Below the pieces are notes generated by a model. The model made no database searches, had not been told where the DNA came from, and worked only from the letters and a program-made list of their open reading frames with translations. The position numbers and the translations under genes are program-made. A stretch of 64,000 nucleotides of DNA from a virus. Positions 23,026-30,346 of this stretch are shown one piece after another. Within the stretch, counting starts at the first letter, position 1. Every line of letters begins with the position of its first letter. The stretch is taken from positions 64,001-128,000 of IMG/VR virus record IMGVR_UViG_3300027852_000001; one strand, 5' to 3'.

Positions 23026-23039
23026 TGGGGAGAAAGAAT

Positions 23040-23504
23040 ATGAATGCTTGTGTTGAATTTTTGGGTAAGTTGTTAGATAAACTGTCAATCAAGAGACGTG
23101 TGGAAATTAGCGATTTTTATTTGGCAGGACCAATGAGGGGGTATGATGACTTGAATGCTCCCATGTTTAGATTAGTATCTCATCTTATGAGAGAAAAGGG
23201 GTTTACTGTATGGAACCCATCCGAACATGGTAGTTACATCAAGACGTCTTTTGCTGAATGTATGAAGGAAGATTTGAACGCTATTATTAATGGTTGTAGA
23301 AACATTGCTATGCTACCTGGATGGAGAGATTCCCTTGGAGCGAACATAGAAGCTTGCGCTGCTTTTGCTTGTGGTAAGGATGCTTTTGAGGTTGTTATGT
23401 GGGATAATGGAGCATCATTCGATTTAGCTCCCGTTGATCTCACAAAATATGTTTTACCATATATTAGCGTTGACTGTAATGGTTTTGACCCACACAATGA
23501 GTAA
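23040..23504 (+). CDS. DUF4406-type nucleoside deoxyribosyltransferase-like protein (154 aa)
   Basis: Residues 27-34 read YLAGPMRG, then NAPMFRLVSHLMREKGFTVWNPSEH; DLNAIINGCRNIAMLPGWRDSLGANIEACAAFACG follows in the middle. This is the pattern of DUF4406 proteins, related to nucleoside 2-deoxyribosyltransferases that act on nucleotides or free bases. In phages these sit with nucleotide-metabolism genes. GGGGAGAAAGAAT precedes the ATG. It converges with the minus-strand block that ends at 23509. Confidence 0.8.
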   Translation: MNACVEFLGKLLDKLSIKRRVEISDFYLAGPMRGYDDLNAPMFRLVSHLMREKGFTVWNPSEHGSYIKTSFAECMKEDLNAIINGCRNIAMLPGWRDSLGANIEACAAFACGKDAFEVVMWDNGASFDLAPVDLTKYVLPYISVDCNGFDPHNE

Positions 23505-23508
23505 GATA

Positions 23509-23784
23509 CTATTCGTCTTCTTCTGTGTCTTCGTCTTTTGTGTGATGTTCTTCTATGTATTTGTCTAGCTGTAGTTGTATTCCAGCTTTTTCTCTTCTTG
23601 TTGATTCTAGGTCTAAAAGTGTATATTTGACGCAAATAACAAGATCGTGTAATGCTTTAGCTAGTTTATCGCTGCTAATTTCAGCGTCTCCGTCACCGGG
23701 AATAGTTCTTTTTGTTTTGTTGTTGGTAACTTCTTCAGTGAGTTCTAGGATCTTAATGTATAGAAAATTTTTACTCAAACTCAT
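23509..23784 (-). CDS. Helical acidic protein related to the gene at 16491 (91 aa)
   Basis: The 91-residue product has the segment VICVKYTLLDLESTRREKAGIQLQLDKYIEE, alignable with the C-terminus of the plus-strand protein at 16491, and a Glu/Asp-rich tail. It is the last gene of the minus-strand block, two bases after the cysteine hydrolase gene. Function unknown. Confidence 0.6.
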   Translation of the reverse strand: MSLSKNFLYIKILELTEEVTNNKTKRTIPGDGDAEISSDKLAKALHDLVICVKYTLLDLESTRREKAGIQLQLDKYIEEHHTKDEDTEEDE

Positions 23785-23786
23785 TT

Positions 23787-24383
23787 TTACTCTCTCTTTC
23801 TAGAATCCCACACAACAGCGACCTCGTGTGAGCTTGCTATATCATCAGCCACAACAGTTTCTCTACCGAATCGTTTCTTTCCTTTTATTATTGTCTTATA
23901 GCAGTGTGCTATCAGTTCGGTACAACTAAATCTTAAAGTACTATTGAAATCAAAAGCAAAATCATATTCGTTTCCAAGTGCATTTTTTGCTTTTATCAAC
24001 GCTTTAGATATGAGACTATTGTCTAATGGTCTGAGTACTATGAGATGATCTGTTCTCATGAAATCTATAAGATCTTCCGAAATAACTCCATCACTTATTG
24101 CATGGATTACTTGATTTTGTTTTCCTTCAAGACATCCAACATACATGCCTGCGTGGTTCCACCAGCCAGGAATTAACCATTTATCGATGTATCCTTCGAA
24201 TCTTCTTACTATGATATCTCCTGGTAATATTTGTTTTTCTACTTCTCTATAATGTTTTCCCTTTAGAGTGAATGTTGTTGAGTTTATAGTAAACCAAAAA
24301 GGACGTGATATTCCAGACCATTTGATATCTCCTATAAACCTAAATATTATTTTTTTTATATTGTATGACAAATTTTCAAACAT
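23787..24383 (-). CDS. YiiX/NlpC-P60-like cysteine hydrolase (198 aa)
   Basis: The order of motifs fits the permuted papain-like YiiX/YebB family: LPGDIIVRR (about 52-60), WWNHAGMYVG with the likely catalytic His, VIHAISDGV, DHLIVLRP, then GNEYDFAFDF and FSCTELIAHCY with the likely catalytic Cys. The family cleaves amide or ester bonds, often in peptidoglycan or lipidated substrates. No signal peptide is visible. GGAGGTAACACA precedes the ATG and a TGTATAAC promoter lies at 24415-24422. A lysis role is possible but not shown. Confidence 0.75.
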   Translation of the reverse strand: MFENLSYNIKKIIFRFIGDIKWSGISRPFWFTINSTTFTLKGKHYREVEKQILPGDIIVRRFEGYIDKWLIPGWWNHAGMYVGCLEGKQNQVIHAISDGVISEDLIDFMRTDHLIVLRPLDNSLISKALIKAKNALGNEYDFAFDFNSTLRFSCTELIAHCYKTIIKGKKRFGRETVVADDIASSHEVAVVWDSRKRE

Positions 24384-24414
24384 ATTGTGTTACCTCCAAA
24401 ACAAACATCAATAT

Positions 24415-24422
24415 GTTATACA
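24415..24422 (-). promoter_or_regulatory. TGTATAAC promoter (minus strand)
   Basis: The minus strand reads GTGTATAAC about 32 bases before the start at 24383, without a -35 box. It overlaps the 3' end of the HNH gene. It matches the recurring GTGTATAAY class. Confidence 0.5.
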
Positions 24423-24847
24423 CCGCTTGAATAATCTGTCGCTAAATTTTCGAATTTATCTGGGGATGAATCTGCTTGGATATGACATTCTTTACATAAA
24501 TATACCAACAAAAATGGTCTTGAGTGGTCTGGGTGATGTCCTTCTATGTTTTCCATCTCTCCACAAAGTTCACATTCATCAATTGGTGTGAGTTTTCCTG
24601 ATTTTATCGCATGACGTACAAGTGATCTGGCGTGGTCTTTTTCTGGGAACTTTTCTTTGTCTTTACGGGTGCTAATTGCTTTATCTGTTGATGGTTCGCA
24701 TCTTCTTTGTTCATTTATTAACCTAGAAGCACAAGCTCTTGAGCACGTATGTCTTTTATGTAATTTGTTTGTTTGGTTGATTCTTTTTGTTTCTTTGTCA
24801 AACTCTTTTTTACACCAAGCACATATTACTTTTTTGTATTTAGCCAT
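24416..24847 (-). CDS. HNH-like zinc protein (143 aa)
   Basis: Two metal centres are visible: CAWCKKEF with later CSRACASR at the N-terminus, and ECELCGEMENIEGHHPDHSRPFLLVYLCKECH at residues 95-127. The second has the His-His-Pro-Asp-His core and closing CxxCH of zinc-supported HNH nucleases. Known members cut DNA, for example as homing or packaging-linked nucleases. It overlaps the upstream gene by eight bases, so it looks like part of the operon rather than a free-standing mobile gene. Confidence 0.75.
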   Translation of the reverse strand: MAKYKKVICAWCKKEFDKETKRINQTNKLHKRHTCSRACASRLINEQRRCEPSTDKAISTRKDKEKFPEKDHARSLVRHAIKSGKLTPIDECELCGEMENIEGHHPDHSRPFLLVYLCKECHIQADSSPDKFENLATDYSSGV

Positions 24848-25085
24848 ATAGTTCTTCTTCTGTTTTCATTACCTGCATACTATGTGATACAAATCCATAC
24901 AAATTTGTTACATTTATTATTTCTGTAGATGTAAACTGTCTTCGTATTACTTGGTGTTGTTCTTTGTGTTTCACCGTAGCGGACACGTATAGTATTCTGC
25001 CGTAATATGTAAATTTCATTGTCCAGTGTTTCGGTGAACACGCCCATAACAAATTCTCAAATAATAATACTATTTCTGGTTTCAT
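24840..25085 (-). CDS. Hypothetical protein (81 aa)
   Basis: I start at ATG 25085, eight bases after the Nudix stop; a start at 25124 would overlap that gene by 31 bases. The 81-residue product has strands WTMKFTYYGRILYVSATV. No family recognised. Confidence 0.5.
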   Translation of the reverse strand: MKPEIVLLFENLLWACSPKHWTMKFTYYGRILYVSATVKHKEQHQVIRRQFTSTEIINVTNLYGFVSHSMQVMKTEEELYG

Positions 25086-25093
25086 TGTGTGTT

Positions 25094-25519
25094 CTATACT
25101 CCGTCCCACTCGTCTGGGTGACAATCATAATGTTGTATTAAATATGAGAGATACATTAAATTTTGATCAATAAGTGGGGAAAGATTTTTGGGGAAAGAAT
25201 GTATTTCTGCGAGAGTAAACCAATTAGTGTTTATTATGTCTTTGCATGTTGGTTTTGGTTTCCCATACCAATACGTGCAATAAAAAAAATGGACAAGATA
25301 TTCCTTAACATTTATTTTGCATAATAGGTTAAATTGTTGTCCGATGACCCCAGCTTCTTCTTTTAGCTCCCTGGCTGCTGCGTCTACAATTGTCTGATCT
25401 TTTGGGTCAACATGACCACCAGGGAAAACCCAAAGACCACCATAAGTGTCAAATAATGATCTTCTTACTAATAGAAATTTGTTATTTTTTCTTACAATAG
25501 TCCATACTATATTAATCAA
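25094..25519 (-). CDS. Nudix hydrolase (141 aa)
   Basis: Residues 30-60 contain WVFPGGHVDPKDQ followed by AAARELKEEAGV. This is the Nudix box with the catalytic REL-x-EE-x-G intact; the upstream Glu of the G-x5-E part is replaced by Gln with one residue inserted. Known members hydrolyse nucleoside diphosphates linked to another moiety, such as oxidised dNTPs or RNA caps. It sits beside a MazG-like gene, suggesting nucleotide housekeeping. A TGTATAAC promoter lies 47 bases upstream. Confidence 0.85.
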   Translation of the reverse strand: MINIVWTIVRKNNKFLLVRRSLFDTYGGLWVFPGGHVDPKDQTIVDAAARELKEEAGVIGQQFNLLCKINVKEYLVHFFYCTYWYGKPKPTCKDIINTNWFTLAEIHSFPKNLSPLIDQNLMYLSYLIQHYDCHPDEWDGV

Positions 25520-25565
25520 TTTTTATTACCACCGTTTTTTTGGTTAGATTAATAATTTACTATTA

Positions 25566-25573
25566 GTTATACA
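25566..25573 (-). promoter_or_regulatory. TGTATAAC promoter (minus strand)
   Basis: The minus strand reads GTGTATAACT about 47 bases before the Nudix start, with no -35 match. It lies in the 80-base gap after the MazG-like gene. Confidence 0.5.
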
Positions 25574-25599
25574 CTATGTTGAGCCATTTATTTTGGAGA

Positions 25600-26172
25600 T
25601 TATCTGTCATCACCGTCCCCCTTAAGTTTGCCCCTTGCTGCTCTGCTAGATAGTTTCTTGATATTATTATCGAATACGTCTCTTAATGAAACATCACATC
25701 TAATAGCAAGTTCTTCTATGTAAAAAAGCATTTGTCCTATTTTATCATATATATCTGTAAAGTAGTATGCGTATTTTTGGTAACCACCATATTTGTAATA
25801 CCATGTAGACAGTTTATCTGAAATAAAACTGGCTATTTTATTCATTTCTAATATAATTTGAAACATTGTTAGGTCTCTAAAGTGGTGTGCTCTATCCCCA
25901 AACCTCATTTCGTATGACATACTTAATTCTGCATGTGTATCACAGCATATATTTGCTAAATACCAACAGCAATCACCTAATTCTCCTATTATTGCATTTT
26001 TCCTGTCTCTGGAAAATTCCCCACCATTATCTCTTATCATTTTTTTTGCTTTTTCCGCTACTTCCCCACATTCTCCTACCAAACCTAATGCTGGATATAT
26101 TATTAGGCTGTTTTGTTGTTCTGCATAAATAGCTGTTTTTCTAGCTGCTTGCTGATATTCTTTAATATTCAT
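25600..26172 (-). CDS. mazG: MazG-like nucleotide pyrophosphohydrolase (190 aa)
   Basis: The start is ATG 26172, overlapping the ClpP stop (TAATG). Residues 20-70 carry the MazG signature: LGLVGECGEVAEKAKK and, after a basic loop, IIGELGDCCWYLANICCD, giving the ExxE and ExxD metal-binding helices. Known members convert (d)NTPs to (d)NMPs and PPi; phage versions have been proposed to lower host alarmone levels. The C-terminal 100 residues are extra helices beyond the minimal MazG domain. Confidence 0.85.
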   Translation of the reverse strand: MNIKEYQQAARKTAIYAEQQNSLIIYPALGLVGECGEVAEKAKKMIRDNGGEFSRDRKNAIIGELGDCCWYLANICCDTHAELSMSYEMRFGDRAHHFRDLTMFQIILEMNKIASFISDKLSTWYYKYGGYQKYAYYFTDIYDKIGQMLFYIEELAIRCDVSLRDVFDNNIKKLSSRAARGKLKGDGDDR

Positions 26173-26876
26173 TATTCTGAAATCTCCCCATCTTTTGTAT
26201 CGTATTTTCCAAATTTCATTCCTGGGTGCCATTTTGTTCCATATTCGTCTGTAGCATAAAATCTATGAGGATCACTTATTCTATCCATAACCCAATCAGC
26301 CAGCCCCATTTCTACCGCTTCTTGTGCAGTAAATACTGTGTCGTGGTCACACATTGATTCTATTTTTTTCAGTGTTATTCTTGGATTAGATAAAGACATT
26401 CTTTCGTAATAGATTTTATACATCTTCTTCTTAAGTTTAGAATTGTATTTTGTCCAAGATTCAACTGTCTTTGCTGTCCCGCTTATTGTTTCTTCCCCAT
26501 CGTGTATCATAAATGTACAGTTTTGGGATGTTATTCTTGAGTCGCAGGCTTGTACTATTATCGACCCCATACTCATAGCGTGTCCCCAACAGACACCGTA
26601 TACATGAGCGTCAACGGCTTTTATCATATCATATATAGCCATCCCATGATACCAATCACCACCAAGGTTGTTCATGTGTACTATAATTGGTTGGTCTGTT
26701 GTACTAAGATGAACCATGGCTTTAATAAAAAATTCAGACATTTGACAATCAGTTCCAGACTCGCCTTCTTCGTAATCTCTACCAGCACTATGGGATCCCA
26801 AGAATATAGTTCTTTTTTCTGGAAAATAATTATACTGAAACCACTTGTCTATATCTCCACCAGAATCTTTTTTCAT
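26172..26876 (-). CDS. clpP: ClpP-like serine protease (234 aa)
   Basis: The ClpP fold is readable: KRTIFLGS, IIVHMNNLGGDWYHGMAIYDMI, GVCWGHAMSMGSIIVQACD with the nucleophile Ser in AMSMGS, FMIHDGEE with the catalytic His, and FTAQEAVEMGLADWV with the acidic residue. ClpP-family proteins cut peptides inside a barrel with an AAA+ partner; no ClpX/ClpA gene is visible, so it may use a host unfoldase. Phage ClpP-like proteins often act in prohead maturation, but this one lies outside the head module, which has its own protease candidate. Confidence 0.85.
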   Translation of the reverse strand: MKKDSGGDIDKWFQYNYFPEKRTIFLGSHSAGRDYEEGESGTDCQMSEFFIKAMVHLSTTDQPIIVHMNNLGGDWYHGMAIYDMIKAVDAHVYGVCWGHAMSMGSIIVQACDSRITSQNCTFMIHDGEETISGTAKTVESWTKYNSKLKKKMYKIYYERMSLSNPRITLKKIESMCDHDTVFTAQEAVEMGLADWVMDRISDPHRFYATDEYGTKWHPGMKFGKYDTKDGEISE

Positions 26877-27235
26877 ATTTTATCCTGCTGTTCTATTTTT
26901 AACATATATTCTTTTAATTTATAAATAACGACATCAAAGTGACTAAAGTAAAGGTCTATATAGTCACCTCTCCTCCATCTGAATCCATCTAATATGTCAG
27001 GTTTGCTAGATATTAATGAGCACAATTCTGGCAGTTGAGAAGACATGGCCTTCACTATCGCAATTTGTTGCCTGTATCCGTCTATGCAAAAAATTACAGG
27101 CGAACCAAGTGCTCTTTTGATTCTTCCATCCATTCCAAGTTCTAGACTTTCAGCTTTTTCTATTGCTAATTGTTTTGTTATTTTTAGCAATTCTTCCCAT
27201 TTATTGATTAGATTTATTACTAATTGTTTGTCCAT
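26873..27235 (-). CDS. Helical hypothetical protein (120 aa)
   Basis: The 120-residue, mostly helical product includes FCIDGYRQQIAIVKAMSSQLPEL. It overlaps the ClpP gene start by four bases. No family recognised; the overlap suggests it could be a partner of the ClpP-like protein, which is inference. Confidence 0.6.
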   Translation of the reverse strand: MDKQLVINLINKWEELLKITKQLAIEKAESLELGMDGRIKRALGSPVIFCIDGYRQQIAIVKAMSSQLPELCSLISSKPDILDGFRWRRGDYIDLYFSHFDVVIYKLKEYMLKIEQQDKI

Positions 27236-27253
27236 CTATATTTTCTCCGTAAT

Positions 27254-27892
27254 TTAATCGTCTAGTTCTTGTGTTCTATAGCTTTCTCTTTCTTCTGGGG
27301 TATTTCCTATAAATGTTATTTCCCACAAGATACTAGTTATCAAACACCACAATGTTGGAAACATATATGTTCTGTTTGGTGAATTGTTTTCATCAGAATT
27401 TTCATAATGCTTCTTGAATACCACGGAAGTATCCATTACTATTGGTACGTTTGCCAAGTCTGGAATTGGAGACAGTGAGATATCGAAAGGAGTGAATTGT
27501 GGACAATTTTCGTCACATGAATGATCGTCTTCTGCCAAAAAATATGGACATACATTGCTTATTCCCTTGCAACCCATGAGATTTTGAACTGTTTGTCTTC
27601 CATCGTTGAATTCTATTGCTGGCCAGTATAGTACGAGACTACTGATTTGGTTTGCTTTGATATCGTGGTCTACCGATTTTGTTTGTTCAAGGAATAACTT
27701 AAACTTACACATACCCAACGCTGATGAAATTCCTGGGATCATTTTTTCTGCTGTTTCTATTAGGAGAAAAAGATCCGATAATGTGAAATCACGAGAGACC
27801 TCTGCTACTTCATATTGTAGGTCCATTGGGAGGAAACGTTCTTTTGCGTATTCTTTATTTAGTGTTATTCCACTTATTACTGGATTATTCAT
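27254..27892 (-). CDS. Hypothetical protein with Cys cluster (212 aa)
   Basis: The 212-residue product has a central Cys/His cluster (CKGISNVCPYFLAEDDHSC, then ENCPQF) that could bind zinc or an iron-sulphur cluster. The remainder is alpha/beta. It overlaps the methyltransferase stop by eight bases. No family recognised. Confidence 0.6.
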   Translation of the reverse strand: MNNPVISGITLNKEYAKERFLPMDLQYEVAEVSRDFTLSDLFLLIETAEKMIPGISSALGMCKFKLFLEQTKSVDHDIKANQISSLVLYWPAIEFNDGRQTVQNLMGCKGISNVCPYFLAEDDHSCDENCPQFTPFDISLSPIPDLANVPIVMDTSVVFKKHYENSDENNSPNRTYMFPTLWCLITSILWEITFIGNTPEERESYRTQELDD

Positions 27893-28601
27893 ATTGTACT
27901 CCTAAAAATTCAGCGGTGTGTTTTATTGTTTCTTTACTTGTTTCTATCCCAATGCAGTTGACTCCAAATTTTTGACAAATGATTGCTGTTGTTCCGCTTC
28001 CTATGAAAGGGTCTAGAACAAGACCACCTGGGCGGCAATGGCCTTTTATTATGCGTTCCACAAGTAATTCGTTTAATTGGGTTGGTGACCACGGTCGTCT
28101 TTCCTTAAAAGTACCACATATTCTTGGAAATTCCCACACATTTGGTGGCATCTTCCCATTACTCGAAGCACGTTTGTCTTTATATTTTATTTGTCTTTGG
28201 CTAGGTATTTTAATTGATTCCGGTATAACATAGTCAGAGTTAAGCCAATATATAGGTCTGTAACACAGGGAATATCTACCCCTCCGTGTTTGGTCTTGCC
28301 CAAATGTGTAATACCATTGTATTCTTTGAATTATAGGTATTTCAAGTTGGTCTATTGTTCTTTCAACCAATGCTGTCCATTTTTCGTTAAATGTAAAAAA
28401 TATTGGACCACTAGTTAGTTTGCCCATTAGTTCCAGCCACCTGTGGATATTACGTTCGTAGTCACCATCAGATATTTTGTCGTTGAATCCGTTATATTTT
28501 AGACCTATATTGTCTGGCGGATCAGCAATTATCAAATCTATATCGAATTGTTTTTTGTCGACTTTGGTGTCTTCGAAATTTCCGTGGATTAGTTTAATCA
28601 T
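27885..28601 (-). CDS. DNA (N4/N6-amino) methyltransferase (238 aa)
   Basis: The motif order is that of beta-class amino methyltransferases: catalytic motif IIADPPDNIGL near residue 30, then the SAM-binding motif LDPFIGSGTTAIICQ near residue 195, followed by CIGIE. Motif IV is DPPD rather than the usual DPPY/DPPW, which could alter activity. The middle (RRGRYSLCYRPIYWLNSD, NVWEFPRI) is typical of phage orphan methyltransferases. No restriction enzyme is adjacent, so the role is probably protection of phage DNA or regulation. The start codon lies within an inverted repeat and close to its promoter, so the mRNA may be leaderless. Confidence 0.85.
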   Translation of the reverse strand: MIKLIHGNFEDTKVDKKQFDIDLIIADPPDNIGLKYNGFNDKISDGDYERNIHRWLELMGKLTSGPIFFTFNEKWTALVERTIDQLEIPIIQRIQWYYTFGQDQTRRGRYSLCYRPIYWLNSDYVIPESIKIPSQRQIKYKDKRASSNGKMPPNVWEFPRICGTFKERRPWSPTQLNELLVERIIKGHCRPGGLVLDPFIGSGTTAIICQKFGVNCIGIETSKETIKHTAEFLGVQYE

Positions 28602-28618
28602 TGTATACTATTATACAA
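28601..28618 (-). promoter_or_regulatory. TGTATAAT promoter within an inverted repeat
   Basis: TTGTATA and TATACAA flank CTAT in a perfect inverted repeat. Its minus-strand half supplies TGTATAAT (28617-28610), and the repeat begins on the last base of the MTase start codon complement. A repressor bound here would block both transcription and the start site. Confidence 0.55.
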
Positions 28619-28717
28619 ATATGTATCATTTTTGTTTTTAAAATGAAAAATAATGGAACACTTTTTGAATATTGCCCTTACTATATATATGGAGAGGCGA
28701 TATTATCGGATGTTTTG

Positions 28718-28725
28718 TGTATAAT
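28718..28725 (+). promoter_or_regulatory. GTGTATAAT promoter for the late head operon
   Basis: TGTATAAT lies 18 bases before the GTG at 28743. The 140-base gap from 28602 to 28742 thus holds divergent promoters. A TTATCGGA, the inverted left-end motif, lies at 28703-28710, just upstream of this box. Confidence 0.6.
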
Positions 28726-28742
28726 TCGGCGAGGTGATATAA

Positions 28743-28907
28743 GTGGATAATAAAAAAATAAAGATTAATTGTAGTTTAACACCAAGTGGAACGCCTGCTG
28801 TTGACGAGAGTGTTGCAAATGATATGAGTGTTTCAGATCCGGAAACTTCTGTGGGAATGAGAATAATAGATGACGCGATGAGCGGAGATGTTGATAAAAA
28901 TGACTAA
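28743..28907 (+). CDS. Small acidic protein before the sigma-like gene (54 aa)
   Basis: A GTG start follows GCGAGGTGATATAA. The 54-residue product is polar and acidic (SVANDMSVSDPETSVGMRIIDD) and overlaps the sigma-like gene by eight bases. As first gene behind a late promoter it may modulate the sigma-like protein; this is inference. Confidence 0.55.
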   Translation: MDNKKIKINCSLTPSGTPAVDESVANDMSVSDPETSVGMRIIDDAMSGDVDKND

Positions 28908-29448
28908 TGAAGAAATCTATTCAAGTGCGTATCCGATTATAGAGAGGTTGGCTAATATAAGAAGTGTCAACGGATCTTTTGCATACTACGAGTCTTCGGA
29001 TGTTTACCAGGAAGTTTGGTCTATGTGTTTGGAAGCACTTGATAGATATAACCCAGAAATAGGACCAATAGAAAATTTTCTAGTTAGACATGTAGCAAAT
29101 AGAATGAAAAACTTAAAAAGAGATAGATATTTTCGTCCAGGATTTGATATTTCTAGTTCTGGATTAGCAAAAACAAAAATGAATTTAGTTAACGCATTGC
29201 CATTTGGTTCTTGTGAAACAGTTGATAGTGGTACTTTATTGGGGTCTCAGGCGATAAATGTTGATCCTACACACAACCTATTGTGCCAAGAGACTATAAA
29301 ATACATAACAGATAGACTTCCAGAAGAATTACTGCCATCCTTTCAGGATTTGCTAGGGAATAATAGAGTTAGGAGTCCTTTGGTGTCTGAAATACAACAC
29401 ACTGTTGCTGAAATATTATCAGAAAGAGACAAAGATGGCAAAAAGTAA
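28900..29448 (+). CDS. Sigma-factor-like protein (182 aa)
   Basis: Residues 30-75 (SSDVYQEVWSMCLEALDRYNPEIG, then FLVRHVANRMKNLKRDRYFRPG) match sigma70 region 2 as found in small phage sigma-like proteins: the 'D-x-x-Q-E-x-W' helix, the 'F-x-P/N-x-x-G' turn and the basic -10 recognition helix. The C-terminal 80 residues have a weaker helical part that may be region 4. It probably directs RNA polymerase to late promoters. Starts at 28888 or 28900 are both possible; spacing from GGAG favours 28900. Confidence 0.7.
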   Translation: MTNEEIYSSAYPIIERLANIRSVNGSFAYYESSDVYQEVWSMCLEALDRYNPEIGPIENFLVRHVANRMKNLKRDRYFRPGFDISSSGLAKTKMNLVNALPFGSCETVDSGTLLGSQAINVDPTHNLLCQETIKYITDRLPEELLPSFQDLLGNNRVRSPLVSEIQHTVAEILSERDKDGKK

Positions 29449-30346
29449 AAATAAAAAACTTTCAAACAATCCAAAGGCTCTGGAGTTGTTAGCTAGTGGT
29501 ATCAAACAGGGTCTTACTGACAAAAAAATACAACAGATGCTAGCAGAAGAATGTGGGTATAAATGGCACATTGAGACGATAAGTAGAAGAAGAAGGGAAA
29601 TGGGTATTGTTAAAAAGGCTGGAGAATCAGTTCAGGTAAGCTCAATTGATAATCTTTTATTAGCCACACCACCACAGGGTTTGTCAGATATGGAGAAAGC
29701 CAGTTGGTTTAGAGATCAATTTAAGAAGACACACTTGTTCACAACTATAAAGAGACAGTTTGAGCCAGAAGAGGTTCTTGTTTATTTGGAAGATTTTGGT
29801 TCTCTGTGTTGTCAGTTTGAGGACATAGTTACTAGTGAGTTTATGCAAGTTGATGATTTTATTAAGCATAGGATATTGATAGACAGACAGTTAATTCTTG
29901 CTAGATCTTTACAAAGAGAAATATCTGATTTACAAATGTGGTTTGTTGAAAACCCAAAACTAGAAGATGAAGACAAAGATACCATAAAATTCAGAATACT
30001 ACAACAAAGACAAATAGATGATAGATACAAACAATTAAAAGTTGTTAATGATAGATATGACTCTTTGGCAAAAGAAAGACAAAAAATACTTGGTGGATTA
30101 GCGGCTACAAGAAAGGATAGAATAGAAGAATTACAGGGTGGTAAAGAAACATTCTTATCTCTTGTTAGTCGACTACAGCATTCAAAAGAAGAAAGAGACA
30201 GACAGGGACACCTAGCAGAACTCACAAGAATTGCATCTGAGGATGTTAAGGAACAATTTAGGCGTCCTGTCCAATTTCCCGATGGGAGTATGTCTCCCAT
30301 AATAATGGATGATAAAACTGTTTTCGGAGATGATTCTGATGAATAA
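29435..30346 (+). CDS. terS: Probable terminase small subunit (303 aa)
   Basis: I start at ATG 29435, inside the end of the previous gene. The N-terminal 60 residues (NPKALELLASGIKQGLTDKKIQQMLAEE, then ETISRRRREMG) form a helix-turn-helix-like domain; long charged helices follow (about 130-250) and the C-terminus is acidic. DNA-binding head plus coiled coil, and its place at the front of the head operon, fit a small terminase. Function rests on context more than sequence. Confidence 0.55.
   Translation: MAKSKNKKLSNNPKALELLASGIKQGLTDKKIQQMLAEECGYKWHIETISRRRREMGIVKKAGESVQVSSIDNLLLATPPQGLSDMEKASWFRDQFKKTHLFTTIKRQFEPEEVLVYLEDFGSLCCQFEDIVTSEFMQVDDFIKHRILIDRQLILARSLQREISDLQMWFVENPKLEDEDKDTIKFRILQQRQIDDRYKQLKVVNDRYDSLAKERQKILGGLAATRKDRIEELQGGKETFLSLVSRLQHSKEERDRQGHLAELTRIASEDVKEQFRRPVQFPDGSMSPIIMDDKTVFGDDSDE

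Noticed and set aside
24416-24847. Free-standing homing endonuclease
   Set aside because: It overlaps its upstream neighbour and follows operon spacing; there is no interrupted gene or intron next to it.
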